This document shows positions 47,350 to 60,038 of a stretch of 64,000 nucleotides of DNA, piece by piece; within the stretch, counting starts at the first letter, position 1; each line of letters starts with the position of its first letter. The notes beneath the pieces were generated by a model. That model was not told where the DNA came from. It saw only the letters and a list, made by a program, of their open reading frames with translations, and ran no database searches. Position numbers and translations under genes: made by a program. Source of the DNA: Rotaria socialis (Eukaryota; Rotifera; Eurotatoria; Philodinida; Philodinidae); the NCBI GenBank assembly GCA_905331475.1, contig CAJNYU010000183.1:296541-360540 (forward strand), given 5' to 3'.

Positions 47350-49069
47350 ATGCACTATCTAGAGGATTATCTCGAGTGTAAGTTAGTTTATTTATTCAAC
47401 TTGTTATTGATTCATGTTTCATTTTAGTACTTGATCCTTTACCTGAGATTATGCGTGAGAAATTAACTTTGATGCGTGAAAATGATTTAAAAACTCAAGC
47501 TGAATTTGCGCAATTAGAAGAAGATACATCCAAATTTCTTAGTAATTATCGTCAATATCAACAGCAATCTTCACTTTCACCAACACGATCAAAAATTAAC
47601 ACACATCGTTCAATCGCAAATGAAGAATCCACAATCGATACAAATGAACCACAATTAACATCAGAACAATTAGCTGCACAAAAAGAAAAACAAATTGAAT
47701 ATGATAAACTTGTTGAAAGACATCAGCAACTAGTAAAAGCTACAACAACGAAAAATAATTTAGCTAATGAATCTCATGATATTGTTGAACGTTATTATAA
47801 AAAACTTGAAAATGATCTAAATAAATTTAAAATGGAACTTGAAGCTGATTACTCCGGAATAACAGAAACATTAGAAAAACGTATGTTGATAGAAATTATT
47901 TTATTGTGTATTTTATTCTCTATATTGAAACATTTTAGGATTTGCTAGCGAAGGTTTCAATGAATATGATAATTCTGCTGGCGAGAATAGTAAGTTATTA
48001 TTTTTTTTGATTGTAATCATCTTTATATTAGGAGAGTTCAATCTTCTTAAACTACTATATAAAATTGATATAATTGAGAAATAAATTTTAGCTTCTTTAA
48101 AAGAGGGTGAACTTAAAGATAAAACAGTTCTATTACATAAATCCGATAGAGCGAGATTAAATTGTTGTTCCTATTCTAAGATGCACCTCGTGCTGTTGAC
48201 ATCGTTCAAAATTTATTTTATCTATTAATTGGAATGAGAATTGATCATGGGTTATTTATTCTATTTTAGGTAATTTCGATCCATCCTTATTAGATATCGA
48301 ACCTTTATTCGATCCACTAGACGATATGACAATGTCGAGCGCATTAGTTGACGATTACACAAATCCATCCACATTAAGCTATTTAATATCCACACAATCT
48401 CGTCGTTCATCAACCGGTAATGCGCATTCAAGAAAAGAAAACAGTTGACCTTGAATTCATTTTCCTTTAGGTTTACTCCCATCAAATTCTTCATCGTCGT
48501 TCAATCGAAAACAAAATCCACAACGTATCCTATCAGGTTCATCAACATCGTCACGTGGTCGAAAACGTTTGCAAGGTGTATCTTCAACAAATACGGTTGG
48601 CAAACACCGAAAACGAAGTACCACACGTAATCCATTCCTAAATGAATCATTTCAATCACATCCGCTTCATCATATGCTACCACCAAGCGACAGTGATGAA
48701 TCATCATCAGCTTCAAATCTACAATCAAATAATACAGCAACAACAGATTATTTTCAACTAAATAATCAAACAGCATCGCCCAATCTATTTGACGATGAAA
48801 CCAACGGTGGTTTTGATTCAGCTAATGTTATGCCGAACTTTCCTGGACAAGCTATTGACGAACGTCGGTACTGTTTCTGTAATGAAATGAGTTATGGTGA
48901 TATGATTGCATGTGATAATCCAACATGTCGTCGCGAATGGTTTCATTATCCATGTGTCGGTATTGTAACGCCACCGAAAGGAAAATGGTTTTGCGTCGAA
49001 TGTACTCAAATGCAACAACAGCAACAACAATCACAGATACCAACAATAAAACGAGTATCAACGAGCTAG
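47350..49069 (+). CDS. ING3: ING3 (inhibitor of growth 3), NuA4/TIP60 subunit
   Basis: Six exons: 47350-47377, 47428-47880, 47939-47989, 48092-48106, 48270-48416, 48471-49069; every junction is phase 1; about 430 aa. The N-terminal ING helical domain ([19 protein letters not shown] ... [18 protein letters not shown]) matches ING3 better than ING1/2/4/5. A Ser/Asn-rich middle with a basic stretch ([18 protein letters not shown]) follows. A C-terminal PHD finger ([35 protein letters not shown]) has the C4HC3 ligands and the aromatic/Met features that read H3K4me3. ING3 recruits the NuA4/TIP60 acetyltransferase to active promoters. Exon 4 is tiny; a second phase-1 donor about 63 bp downstream would lengthen it. 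The C-terminus carries a Gln run. Confidence 0.92.
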
Positions 49070-50118
49070 TCAATAGACTTTGTTTTTCTTTTCTTTTCTT
49101 TTGTTTTTTTACGAATGTTTTCCTTGTTCGATATCATCTCTTATTTACGTATAGATATATAAATATATCGACTTCAGTGCATATAATGAAATCAGCTTTT
49201 AAATGCTGGGGAGAAAAGTCGTGCATCTCTTTTTTGGAAAGCATAATGCAATCAATAGATCCAGAAATCTTAGCACATTGTTGGATTTGCCGGTTTGTAA
49301 ACAATAGAACTTTGATAACATAACTTTTTAAGATATAAATAGATACTAAAAAGATCGATTTTCTTTCGGAATATCGATGCATTTTGTCGCGTGACAGTAG
49401 TGAGAATTTGATTTCAACTAAATAATTTAGTAGCACAATGCTATTTGAGTGCAAAGAATAAAGATCAGTTCGGCATCTAAAAATGCTACACTATATTCAT
49501 AACCAAAGAGAGAAATAGATAGAATTACACTATGAGAACGTTTCATTCCCCCTAGGTTAAATGTAAGCGACTAGAAAATCCTATGGGTTATCTTTTGAGA
49601 AAAACATCATGGTTTTATTGTTGATTAATGTTTGCTGCAATATACCCCTCTACCAAGATTCAGGGCGTGAGAGTCTCTTTCTTCTAATACATCGAGAAGT
49701 AGCTCGAGAGCAATGTTTTTCAAGATTTCGAAATTTTCATCTATGCCTTCTGCTCGAAAAGTAACAATAAAAACAAATTAAAACGTTTGTATATCTCATC
49801 GGCCAAAGAAACATCAACGAAAAAGAAGATCATCAATATAAACATTGGAATTTTGTTATAAATGAGACTTTTGGATAATCTAAGATTCGGTGATTTTCAT
49901 TTCGACAATGCCTCGTTCGGCGAAGTACATATTGACCTCTTAAATGTTTCTCTATTGTATGTTTGTCGTCAGAAGGAGAAGGTATCTGGTAACTTGTTTC
50001 TCTTTCGAGGCAACCAGATAAAAATGGCATGATAAAAATTTCGCGTTTTTCATGATGTCATAATATAAATACCAGATGTGTAAATTTATTTTAAAACGAT
50101 ATCAAAGTTGTCGAAAAT
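49070..50118. other. Intergenic
   Basis: No gene recognised between ING3 and the wax-synthase-like gene. Confidence 0.55.
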
Positions 50119-51105
50119 ATGGCCTCATTTTTATTTTTTTTATTCAGCTGGTTTTTGTGTATACTAGCATGCTATTTTGTGCTTCGTTCTATATCGATTA
50201 AATTAGTTCGATTTATTTTTGCATTTTTTTCGTGTACACTATTAACTTATTTCACTACTCAAAATGTTCCTCAATTTCATGCAGCTTCAATATTTATAGT
50301 GTCACTATGTTGGCTAATGTCAATGCATTTAATTGCAATGACGACATTTTCAAGAAAACCATTGTTAACATTTCAATCATTTTCATTGAAAATTCTTTGG
50401 ATTTTTTTCCCGATTTTACCTAAAAAACCAGCAGAAAATAGAGATTCTCTGATCTATTGTATAATGTTAATGTTTATTAAAATATTCATAAATCATTGGA
50501 TATATCGATGGTCTATTCAATGTGATATGGGACTTACTCTTTCGAAAATTTTCATGCTTTATTTATCTATAATGACCATATCATATATTTTCGATGCTCA
50601 AATGATCATTGTTCGAATCGCAACTCAAGATAAATACACCCTAGAATCATATACAGACTCTCCAATATTAAGTTTATCATTAGGAGAATTTTGGGGTCAA
50701 CGATACAATCGAATTGTTCATAAAGTGTTACGAGAAGCTATTTTCGAACCTATTCGATCTGAATTATCATCATCGAATATTGCAGGCTTCATGACATTTA
50801 TTGTAAGCGGTCTTCTTCATGTTCACGTATGTATTGCCGTTTTTCAAAATACATCATCAGCATTTCCAACATTCATGTTTTTCATTATCCATGGCATTGG
50901 TTGTTGTCTTGAAAAAATTATGAAAATTAAATTTCCTAAATTTATCAGATGGATAATAACACATATATTTATTCTTATTACATCACCGTTGATGTTTCAA
51001 CCATTTATAGAAAAGGGATCTCCATTTTTAATGCTTAATCCGCCACTATTCATCGATGTTGAATGGACGCCAAAATTACCTGTGCCTAATTTTTGCCCAC
51101 AATAA
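50119..51105 (+). CDS. Wax-synthase-like MBOAT acyltransferase
   Basis: A single exon of 328 aa, very hydrophobic with 8-9 likely membrane helices, starting MASFLFFLFSWFLC. The motif LSLGEFWGQRYNRIVHKVLR is the wax synthase/MBOAT signature, and the later helix VSGLLHVH carries the expected membrane His. Members transfer fatty acyl groups from acyl-CoA to long-chain alcohols, or related acceptors, in the ER membrane to give wax esters. The length matches plant and protist wax synthases (about 330-350 aa). Being intronless among intron-containing neighbours, and belonging to a family best known from plants, fungi and bacteria, makes horizontal origin possible but unproven. Substrate is not predictable. 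Confidence 0.85.
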   Translation: MASFLFFLFSWFLCILACYFVLRSISIKLVRFIFAFFSCTLLTYFTTQNVPQFHAASIFIVSLCWLMSMHLIAMTTFSRKPLLTFQSFSLKILWIFFPILPKKPAENRDSLIYCIMLMFIKIFINHWIYRWSIQCDMGLTLSKIFMLYLSIMTISYIFDAQMIIVRIATQDKYTLESYTDSPILSLSLGEFWGQRYNRIVHKVLREAIFEPIRSELSSSNIAGFMTFIVSGLLHVHVCIAVFQNTSSAFPTFMFFIIHGIGCCLEKIMKIKFPKFIRWIITHIFILITSPLMFQPFIEKGSPFLMLNPPLFIDVEWTPKLPVPNFCPQ

Positions 51106-52283
51106 ATCAATTTCAAGAAAAAAAATAGACCTTTTCAGATTATCGTTTTTTCTGTGGAACTGCCGAATAAATATTCGGACGAGTTGTCCTATAACAAATG
51201 GCTAACTTTTATTTCATATCTTAATAATGTTACAAAAAATACCGCACTAATCTGATTTTTAACAACACAGGACGCTAGTGTGATTAGTACATTTGACTCG
51301 AGCCAAACTCATTGCTCAACATGCCCGCACCCTGTGTGAATCTTGAGTTTTCAAATAGTTCAGCCCATGCATGTATTTTGAAGTTTTGAATTCAATGAGA
51401 AGAGTTTTCTAGACTCGAAATTCTTAAACGACAACAAAAGTAAGTTGCACGTCAGAAGAAAACGGAGTGTCTTGCGTTCCATTAACATTATCATTCTGAA
51501 AAAAATTAGTTTTCATTCTGTTATAGCATTAAGATCTGCAACAAAACAGAAAAAATGTAGTATACAGAGACTAACGATTATGGAGAAACAACGAGATCTC
51601 GCTATTTACTTTATTTATAATATTAGCGAACATAGCACACAGTTATTATGATGAGAAACACTGTTGATTAAGCATGAAATCCTTTATAAGCTGGTTAAAA
51701 AACAGTGATCAGTAAAAACTCTTTCCTAGTACAAATTAATTTAAAATGATTAATTTTTTAAAGTCGCATTTCTCTCATAATGATATTACCTAAGTGAGTC
51801 ACAAAATGCTTCATGAAAATTGCCACGTATTCCAAAGAATCTGCTCTTAACAATCACATTTATTTTCAAAAACGCACAAAAATATATATTACGTAATAGA
51901 GAAACAAGGACACGGTCGAAAATAATATTTTCTCCTATGTAAAAATAGCCAATCTAAGTTGACAAAGATCAGTGAACGAAAGAAAAACAATACACATATC
52001 TATATGTATACTTCTGGCATACTGTGAAAAACAGAAACGAAAGAAACAGAAAAACAATAGAAACGAAACAAGAATAACAGTAGTGTATACTACTACACTA
52101 CAAAAATATTATTCTTGGAGATACAATAATCAAGGCCTGACACATATCGGTAGGTGGTATAGAAAAATAAAAATAAAAAGACATGATATTCATTCAACCG
52201 AATAACAAACTCATTACGTATGCACAACTTTGAGTGATAATATTATGTATTGATAGTAGTGCAAGCAGGTGAAACAAAAAAGT
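51106..52283. other. Intergenic, upstream of the TIR array
   Basis: No gene seen. An acceptor-like CAAGCAG lies 15 bp before the TIR-A start codon and may end a 5'-UTR intron or receive a spliced leader. Confidence 0.5.
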
Positions 52284-55001
52284 ATGGAAGCAAATTTAGA
52301 GCAACTTGTTACGGAATTAAAAACATCACCCTTTTCTACTGATGTTCTTCAACAAATAACCTCACTTCTCCAATCACGAACGAATGAAACATTACCAAAG
52401 TTTGTTTCGGATGAATATCAATCATTGTTTATCTTGGAACATAACACATGGGAACTGCTCGGTGAAAATTCTCATACTTGGTTGAATAAGCCATTCTATA
52501 TAAAATTCTTTCAGGCACTTGTTTCATTCAATAAATGTATGATTTTCGGTCCCGATACTATACAGGATGATATCAAAAGTTCACTCCTACTGCCCAATAC
52601 AACCGATCAAATTGATAGTATATTTGACCGAATCAAACAATCTAAACATGATAATGATCCATTTATTAGTTTTGCTAGTTTATGGTTTGATAATCTCTCG
52701 TTTTTTGTGCACGAATTTCCACGAGCTGGTCATTCGCCGACGCTGATTCATATGAATCACTATATTACAGGTCATTTTATTCTTAGTGAAACATTTAAAT
52801 GTTATATCACGCAACTATCTAATTTACAATTATCACCATCGATATTTACCAGTAAACAACTCTTCTATATGAAAACATGTCCATTAGCGTTGGGTGTTTA
52901 CTTTTACACGAATCCTAAAATCTTTGATTATACTCTCGATGAGATTCTTGAACATATCGGTAATGAATATTTAAAACTAATTCAAAATCAAACGCACTCC
53001 GTCGAATTTTGGAGTAAAGAATTACTTGGCTGTATTAGTTGTCTGATCAGTTGTATGCGTTCATTGCTTTGGTGGGACGGAGAAAACGGTACGAAATTAA
53101 AGCTACTTTTCTCAACAGAAAAAGCCCTATGTGCATATATACAAGATATGATTCGTATTGTGGATTATAAAGACTACTATGCACATGTTATGACACATTG
53201 GATTAACGATGAAACTATTATATTAGATTCTGCCCTACTCTTTTTAATGAATATAGTTCAATCACAAAATATAAATTGGTTCTTTCGTTCGATGACACAG
53301 CTACCAGATATACTTTTACAAGTTGCTGAAACATGCGCCTATTACCGAATATGCCTGTGTGCCTATGGATTGTTAAGTGAAATTTTAACTGACGATCATT
53401 TAAAAGCATTGACATTTCCTGATGATATACGAATTCTCGTCTTGAAAATGATCGAACAAGCATGGCATAGCCCTACAAAAAAATACAAACAAATACCAAT
53501 TATTTATTTTCTCAGAGGTAAAATTCAAGTATTTCCTCGTGGTATGCAGAGAATTTTCTCGGTTGACTCATTGCTGCGGATTTGAAGACGAGTAAATTTT
53601 GCCTTAAATGTCTATTAAAATTGAAACAGCTACAACATCTGAAACTTTCATAATACACTGCTGGTGATATCGCCTACTTTTTTTTCTTTTGCTCTTAGTC
53701 AACAGAAATATCGCAGTCGTAAGATAAGCATATGAACTATTTTCAACGTACTCATGAAGATCTAAATCATGCAATTAGTCTCGACTTAAAAAGTGATGTA
53801 TCGCTGCATTGGCGCTTTTCATTTCATGCATTGTTCAAAATCCAATTAAATTGTTTTGCTTTCAGGTTTTGCTAATATATCAAAAAATGATTACGTTCAG
53901 AAGAAGATGGCTGAATCGCGAAAAATATCACTTTTTGTCGAAATGTGCGATGAATATCCGATAGTGTACGAGATTATTTGGGCGCTTTCATTTAATCAAG
54001 ATATTCAAAAACAACTACTTTCGAATTCGCCATTCATGATTAAAATAAAGCAAGCTTCTCAACAACACGATGATGAACAAATGCGTAAAACTATCCATGG
54101 AATTGTATGGAATCTCGAATCACACCATCAAGACCATGCAAAGTCAATAGCTACTACTGAAAACACGTTTGATATTATGATCAGTTATTCGCATAAAGAA
54201 AAAGTTCTGTGTAAGAAAATCTACGATGAATTGATTAAAGCTGGCTATCGAGTTTGGATTGATTTCGATCAGATGCATGGAAATGTGATGGATGCGATGG
54301 CACAAGCCATTGAACAGTCGAATACAGTTATTATGTGTATGAGTGAACAGTATCGAAAAAGTAATTATTGTCGAGCTGAAGCACAATATGCATTTCAATG
54401 TGAACGGAAAATAGTTCCGATTCTTCTACAGAAACAATATAAACCTGATGGATGGCTTTCGTTTATGATTGGTCAATTACTTTATGTTGATTTCAATAAA
54501 TATGAATTTTCGCGTGCGATGGAAATGTTATATAAAGAATTGAAAGCTGAATTTATGGCCGAGACTCGTGCAGCACCGGTTCCACCGAAAGAAGATACCC
54601 TTGTAGCGCATTCTACTACATATATCTCTCCAGCCGAAATATCGATACCATCAATCGTCTCGGAGAATATTCTTGACTGGACACAATCACAAGTACAAGA
54701 TTGGCTATTAGGACATAATCTTCCACAAATGTCTCGTCTTTTCGCTGATTGCGATGGTCGTAGTTTAGTTTATTTAAGCAAGTACATAAAAAATTGTGAA
54801 TTTCAAGAAGTTCTGAAAGTACTCGAAGCAGATTCACTTCGTCGAATAGATGAAAGTATATCGTTAATCGAATTATCCCGCTTTCATTCTTTAATGGACG
54901 AACAGAAGAAACGCCTACAATCAACACATGATATTACTGATAAAAAGCTGTCTCGAGATTCAAGCCCATTCAATATTCATAGGGAACATTCAAGTACATG
55001 A
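52284..55001 (+). CDS. Helical/ARM-like-TIR-SAM protein, array member A
   Basis: Two exons, 52284-53517 and 53866-55001, phase 1, 348-bp intron; 789 aa. The ATG at 52284 aligns with the start of members B and C (MES.LDQLV). Residues 1 to about 500 are all-helical with repeat-like hydrophobic spacing, reminiscent of armadillo repeats (CDEYPIVYEIIWALSF, EQMRKTIHGIVWNLE). A TIR domain spans about 513-636: FDIMISYSHKEK (box 1), GYRVWIDFDQM, and SNYCRAEAQYAF with Glu583 where NAD-cleaving TIR enzymes have their catalytic Glu. A SAM-like domain follows (about 679-753; ILDWTQSQVQDWLLGHNL, CDGRSLVYLSKY). No signal peptide or membrane helix, so cytosolic. SARM1 contains the same modules in another order. 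A role in immune or stress signalling through NAD cleavage or TIR assembly is inference. Confidence 0.85.
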
Positions 55002-56308
55002 CACAATCGATGAACTTTTATATAAGACAAGACGTTCGTTGATGTTGTGAAATAAATGTTTTACCACTCTAACCGTCTTCTTATTGTCTTAATAAATCTG
55101 TTTTTTTTCGAAATCAATCTTCACGATGTCAAATGATTTATATCTAGAATATATTCGCGTAGTATACACGCACGATAATAAACAATTTCATGGTCCAATT
55201 ATTTATATCATTATTTTGATGTATGACGAAATCGTATGCGAACGAACTTGAGAATAATTGATAAATAATTTTTACAATTCAGATTTAAGAAAGAATGTTT
55301 TTCACTATATAAACATGAAGGCACCATTCAACATGCATCTGATGCAGCCAGTGTCTCTACGTAGCAAATGTCACAAAAATTCAAACAGTTATTTAGATAA
55401 TTTTTTAATACCATAATTTCCCAATGTAGAATAACTAATATTCAATATGATTTCGTATTCTCGAGAGGCTTGTCTCAAGTGCCAATAGTAACATCGACGT
55501 TGCTTTATTACATACAATTGCGATCTGAGCGAATTACTATGTTTTCAGGTAGGTCCTTTGCTTTTCTGATGATCTCGTTGCAACAATCATCGACGACGTC
55601 ATAGATCAACGACATCATGACGTGTATATCTATTATAAATAATCGAATATGATACTATTCTGGCTTCTTTGTGTTATCATAATTTATTCAATGAATCATG
55701 TTCCTAGTTATGTGTCTTTCATTTTTTACTTTTTTTCTCTACTACTATATTTGATAAAGACCGCTAAAACTTTCACCAGTAAGCCATTCGATGACAGAAT
55801 AATATTTGTGAATTAATTCTTTTATTTAAACTATATCATTTCAAATTTATTAACTCATACCTTCAGTATTATGGCAAAGACTCTATCCTGATTTGTTTTC
55901 TTTTTATAGCAACCTTCAAAAACCATCTAGATTTCAAATGTTCTTTCATTAAATGCCTAAATCATTCGATATTATTGTCGTCAAGTTCTTCCAAATATAA
56001 AGCTGATTCACTATGGTTATACTGCAACATTGTCAAAATTAATAAATCCTCATTAAATAAATGAGCGTCGGGGCTTCCTCTCCTAGTTCACGAAAACAAA
56101 AATATATGCATATAATAAATATGCTAACATTTGACTGTTTATACAATACAAGACACAAGAATACCTAACCAAAAGTAATGCTAAATAAAATAATGACTAT
56201 TCGATTGCTTGCGTGTGTTGTCACGGTATGAAAAACAGCGCGTATTTTGTTCTACCATAAATCATTTTATACAGGTGTGCTACAAATAATACACGAAATA
56301 ACACGCCG
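55002..56308. other. Spacer after array member A
   Basis: Two AATAAA-type signals follow the stop. The 3' flank to about 55200 resembles the flank of the fragment at 60090-60250. A block near 55650-55800 recurs near 59430-59580 and 60930-61070, so the duplicated unit includes intergenic DNA. No gene seen. Confidence 0.6.
56199..56308 (+). promoter_or_regulatory. 110-bp conserved 5' block of TIR member B
   Basis: This block, ending at the start codon, is nearly identical to 61476-61585 in front of member C. It includes AAAAACAGCGCGTATTTTG and an acceptor-like TTTATACAG about 34 bp before the ATG. It probably contains the 5' UTR, and either core promoter elements or a (trans-)splice acceptor. 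Confidence 0.5.
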
Positions 56309-59018
56309 ATGGAGAGTATTCTTGATCAACTCGTCGCAGCACTGTACAAAGCTCCTCCATCATCTGATGTTCTTTCTCAAATAGTGACTTTACTTCAACA
56401 ACAAACTGATCAATCCGCATCCAGTTTTGTTTCCAGCACACATCCATCGTTACTTATTCTCGAACGATGGACATGGGAACTATTTAGCCAAGAGTCTCAT
56501 GGATGGATTCACGAAACATCCTACCAACAACTTTTGCAAACTCTTGCGACATTCAATGAGAAGCTAATTTTTAACTGCCGTGATATCGACATAGAGACGA
56601 AGGGATCTCTTCTATTCTCTGTAACGATTGAGCAAATCAACAATGTCTTCTTGTACATTGATCGGTGCATCGATGATGATGATCCATTTATTGCCTACAT
56701 TATTCTATGGCTCGATAATCATTCACATTTTCTCTTTGATAATCTGCAATACGCCTCACCTGTGATTGGCTATATCGGTCAATATATTTTAAATAACTAT
56801 ATTATGAGCAAAGAATACAAAATATATTTGACTCAACTTCGGCAACCACATTTATCACATGGAATATTTACAGCGAAGTTTTTATTCTACGTTGCAGCAT
56901 GTTCCTATTTCTGCAATTCGTTTTTAATTCAAGAAGCTTATAGTTCATGTAATCCTGATGAAATCATTCAATATTTATCCGACGATTATCTAGAAATAAT
57001 TCATGTTCACAGCTATAATGTTGCATCCTGGAGTAAAGAACTACTTCGTTGCATTGCACGACTTGTTAGTTTCACTCTTGGATGTTGTTGGTCAAATCGA
57101 GCGAAGAACATACAGATGGAGACATTGTTTCCTACAGAAAAAGCTGCACGTAATCACTTTGAACAACTGTTGTATATAATATCTTATGAGCCATTTTACA
57201 AACAGATTAAAAAAGATCGCTCGAACGATGAAACGATTCTAGTGGGCTCCATTTTAACACTGTTTATTTTAATAATACGCATGAGAGAGACGAATTGGCT
57301 TTCTCATTTAAGCACAAAATTACGAACAACTATTCTATCCATTATTGAAACTGCTATTAATGATGAAGTAGCTTTATGTAGTTATGGCGTACTATGCGAA
57401 GTTCTGACTGATGAGGAATTGAAAGATTTGAAAGTGGCAGAGAATATTTATAATTATCTCCTTCAAATGATCGAAGCTGCTTGGAATCAAACAGCGGAAA
57501 AGTATAAGCGCATACACATGATACTATTGCTTCAAGGTGTGTACTGGAGTTGATTCTAAATTGCAATATATACCTGTTTCGATAAAAAGCTAGTTAATGA
57601 GGCGTCGAGTCAATTCGACTGTCCGAAAGATCTTCTAAAGATTCTCTTGGAGTGATTATAATATCTTTCTGTGTTACAGCTTCGTTGCACGTTTTTTCGG
57701 TGGGATAGACTGAATCTTTCCGACATATTTTTGTGCTATTCGTTCTGTTAGTTAATATTTTAAAATATTCTGCAACGCAAAGTCATAAGCATTGACTAAA
57801 TTTTCTGATAATCACATGAACAAAAAATAGATACTGTGAGTTACAATTATTATCATGAAAATAAACACGAAGATTGCTTATTGAACGGTTAAGACGAGTT
57901 ACAACTCATACAAATGTATCCTTTGTTTTTGGTTTCTAGGTTGCCAAGCTATATCGAAAAATGATTCAATGCAACAAAAGATCGCTCAATCGGATAGAAT
58001 ACATTTACTTATTGAAATGTGTGATGAATATCCGATTGTATACGATATCATATGGGCGCTATCATTTAGCCAAGATATTCAACAACAACTTCGTTCTAAT
58101 CCATCCTTCATGTCTAAATTAACTCGACTAGCTAAACAATCAGAAAATGAACAAATGCGTAAAGCAATCAATGGAATTCTATGGAATCTTGATATCAATC
58201 ACGAAAATCGTTCAATTGATGATAAACATACGACGAACATATTTGATATTATGATCAGTTATTCGCATAAAGAAAAAGTTCTGTGTAAGCAAATCTATGA
58301 GGAATTGATCAAAGCTGGTTATCGAGTTTGGATTGATTTCGATCAGATGCATGGAAATGTGATGGATGCGATGGCACAAGCCATTGAACAATCGAATACA
58401 GTTATTATGTGTATGAGTGAACAGTATCGAAAAAGTAATTATTGTCGAGCTGAAGCACAATATGCGTTCCAACGCGAACGGAAAATAGTTCCGATTCTTC
58501 TACAGAAACAATATAAACCTGATGGATGGCTCTTGTTTATTATTGGTCAATTACTCTATGTTGATTTTAACAAGTATGAGTTTTCACGAGCCATGCAAAT
58601 GTTACATAATGAATTGAAAGTTGAATTGATGGCGGAGACTCATACCGCACCGGTTCGACCAAAAGAAGATAGCGTCGTAGCTCATTCTACTACATATATA
58701 TCTCCACCCGAAGTATTGAGGTCATCAATCGTCTCTGAGAATATTCTTGACTGGACACAATCACAAGTACAAAATTGGCTATTAGAACATAATCTTCGTC
58801 AGTTGTCTCGTCTTTTCACTGGCTGTGATGGTCGTAGTTTACTGCATTTAAGCAAATACATGAAAAATTGTAAGCCACAACAAATTTTGAATTTACTTGA
58901 AGCTGATGCACGTCGTCGAATAAATGAAAGCATATCAATCATTGAGATATGCTGTTTTCATTCTCTCATGCATGAACAGAAGAAACGTCGTCAATCAACG
59001 CATGGTTCAAATACATAA
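56309..59018 (+). CDS. Helical/ARM-like-TIR-SAM protein, array member B
   Basis: Exons 56309-57536 and 57940-59018, phase 1, 403-bp intron; 768 aa, same architecture and intron position as member A. The TIR domain is at about 511-634 with candidate catalytic Glu581 (SNYCRAEAQYAF) and a SAM-like domain at about 677-752. The first 190 residues are nearly identical to member C (one Pro/Leu difference noticed near residue 17), then exon 1 becomes a patchwork of identical and diverged blocks. The TIR core is almost identical to A at DNA level, synonymous sites included, although exon 1 of A is far more diverged. This suggests gene conversion. The C-terminus is shorter than in A. Confidence 0.85.
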
Positions 59019-59689
59019 AGTATATAATGGCTTGAATTGTTATATGAAAGCAACAGGCTCATTGGCATTATTAAATAGATTTATTTTCACTATGAATTTC
59101 TGTTTATTTTCTTAATAAATAGATTTTTCTCTAAATCAATCTTTCTAATCAGAAATGAGTAACACGGAATCAGCCACACGAACTCGTCACTAGTATACTT
59201 AGTTTATAGCTTAAGGAAACTACACATTTAAACCTCACAATAGATGGACATAGTTCACTCATTCAGTTCCGTATCGTAAGCTTTCGAATGTATCTGTAAA
59301 CATTTAATTCATGCAGTCAACGTATCTGTATTTTTATATAAAAATTTCCTAACTCACAATAACAACAGTTATAAATCGACGATATTATGACCTGTACTTA
59401 AATTATGAATAATCCGATATTGTGCTATTTGTGCTTCTTTCAATTATTGTAATTTATTCACTTGATCATGTTTCTGCTTATGCGTCATTCATTTTTATCT
59501 TCGTTTTTTAATTCTTTTCAGTCTTTACTTTTATTCTATTCTGTACACTATGAAGACCGCTAAACCATTCGCTGGTTAGTAGTGTGACAAAAAGCACAAA
59601 CCCTTATCATCACTAAAGTCTCTTGCATAGACTAAGACCAGTTCAAAATATTACTTCCATTGGTATATTTTGTGCTAAAAAAATGTTCN
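59019..59689. other. Spacer after member B, ending at an N
   Basis: It contains 3'-UTR polyadenylation signals and a repeat of the spacer block. The N at 59689 interrupts the sequence exactly where a TIR-gene exon resumes. Confidence 0.6.
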
Positions 59690-60038
59690 ACCCGAAGTAT
59701 TGAGATCATCAATCGTCTCTGAGAATATTCTTGACTGGACACAGTCACAAGTACAAAATTGGTTATTAGGACATAATCTTCGTCAATTATCTCGTCTTTT
59801 CATTGAATGCGATGGTCGTACTTTAGTTTATTTAAGCAAGTACATACAAATTTGCGAACCTCAACAAATGTTGAAGTTACTCGAAGCAGATTCAGTTCGA
59901 CGAATACATGAAAGTATATCATTAATCGAGATATCCTGTTTTCATTCTCTGATGCACGAACATAAGAAGCATCTTCGATCAAAACATCGCATCGGTGAGA
60001 AAAAATATCGCCGGCACGCAGGTTCACCCAACAGTTAA
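59690..60038 (+). pseudogene. C-terminal SAM-like fragment of another TIR array member
   Basis: Immediately after the N the sequence matches member B from its PEV(L)RSSIVSEN linker to the stop: the SAM-like domain (ILDWTQSQVQNWLLGHNLRQ) and a distinct tail (GEKKYRRHAGSPNS). The frame is open to TAA at 60038. The N-terminal region, TIR domain and first exon are absent. Because the break coincides with an N, an assembly gap that lost the 5' part is more likely than a genomic truncation. The 3' flank resembles that of member A. Confidence 0.8.

Noticed and set aside
48501-49073. Minus-strand frames over ING3
   Set aside because: Shadows of the exon encoding the PHD finger and Ser-rich linker.
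54144-54398. Minus-strand frames repeated opposite each TIR domain
   Set aside because: They recur only because the TIR coding strand is conserved; no independent start or signals.
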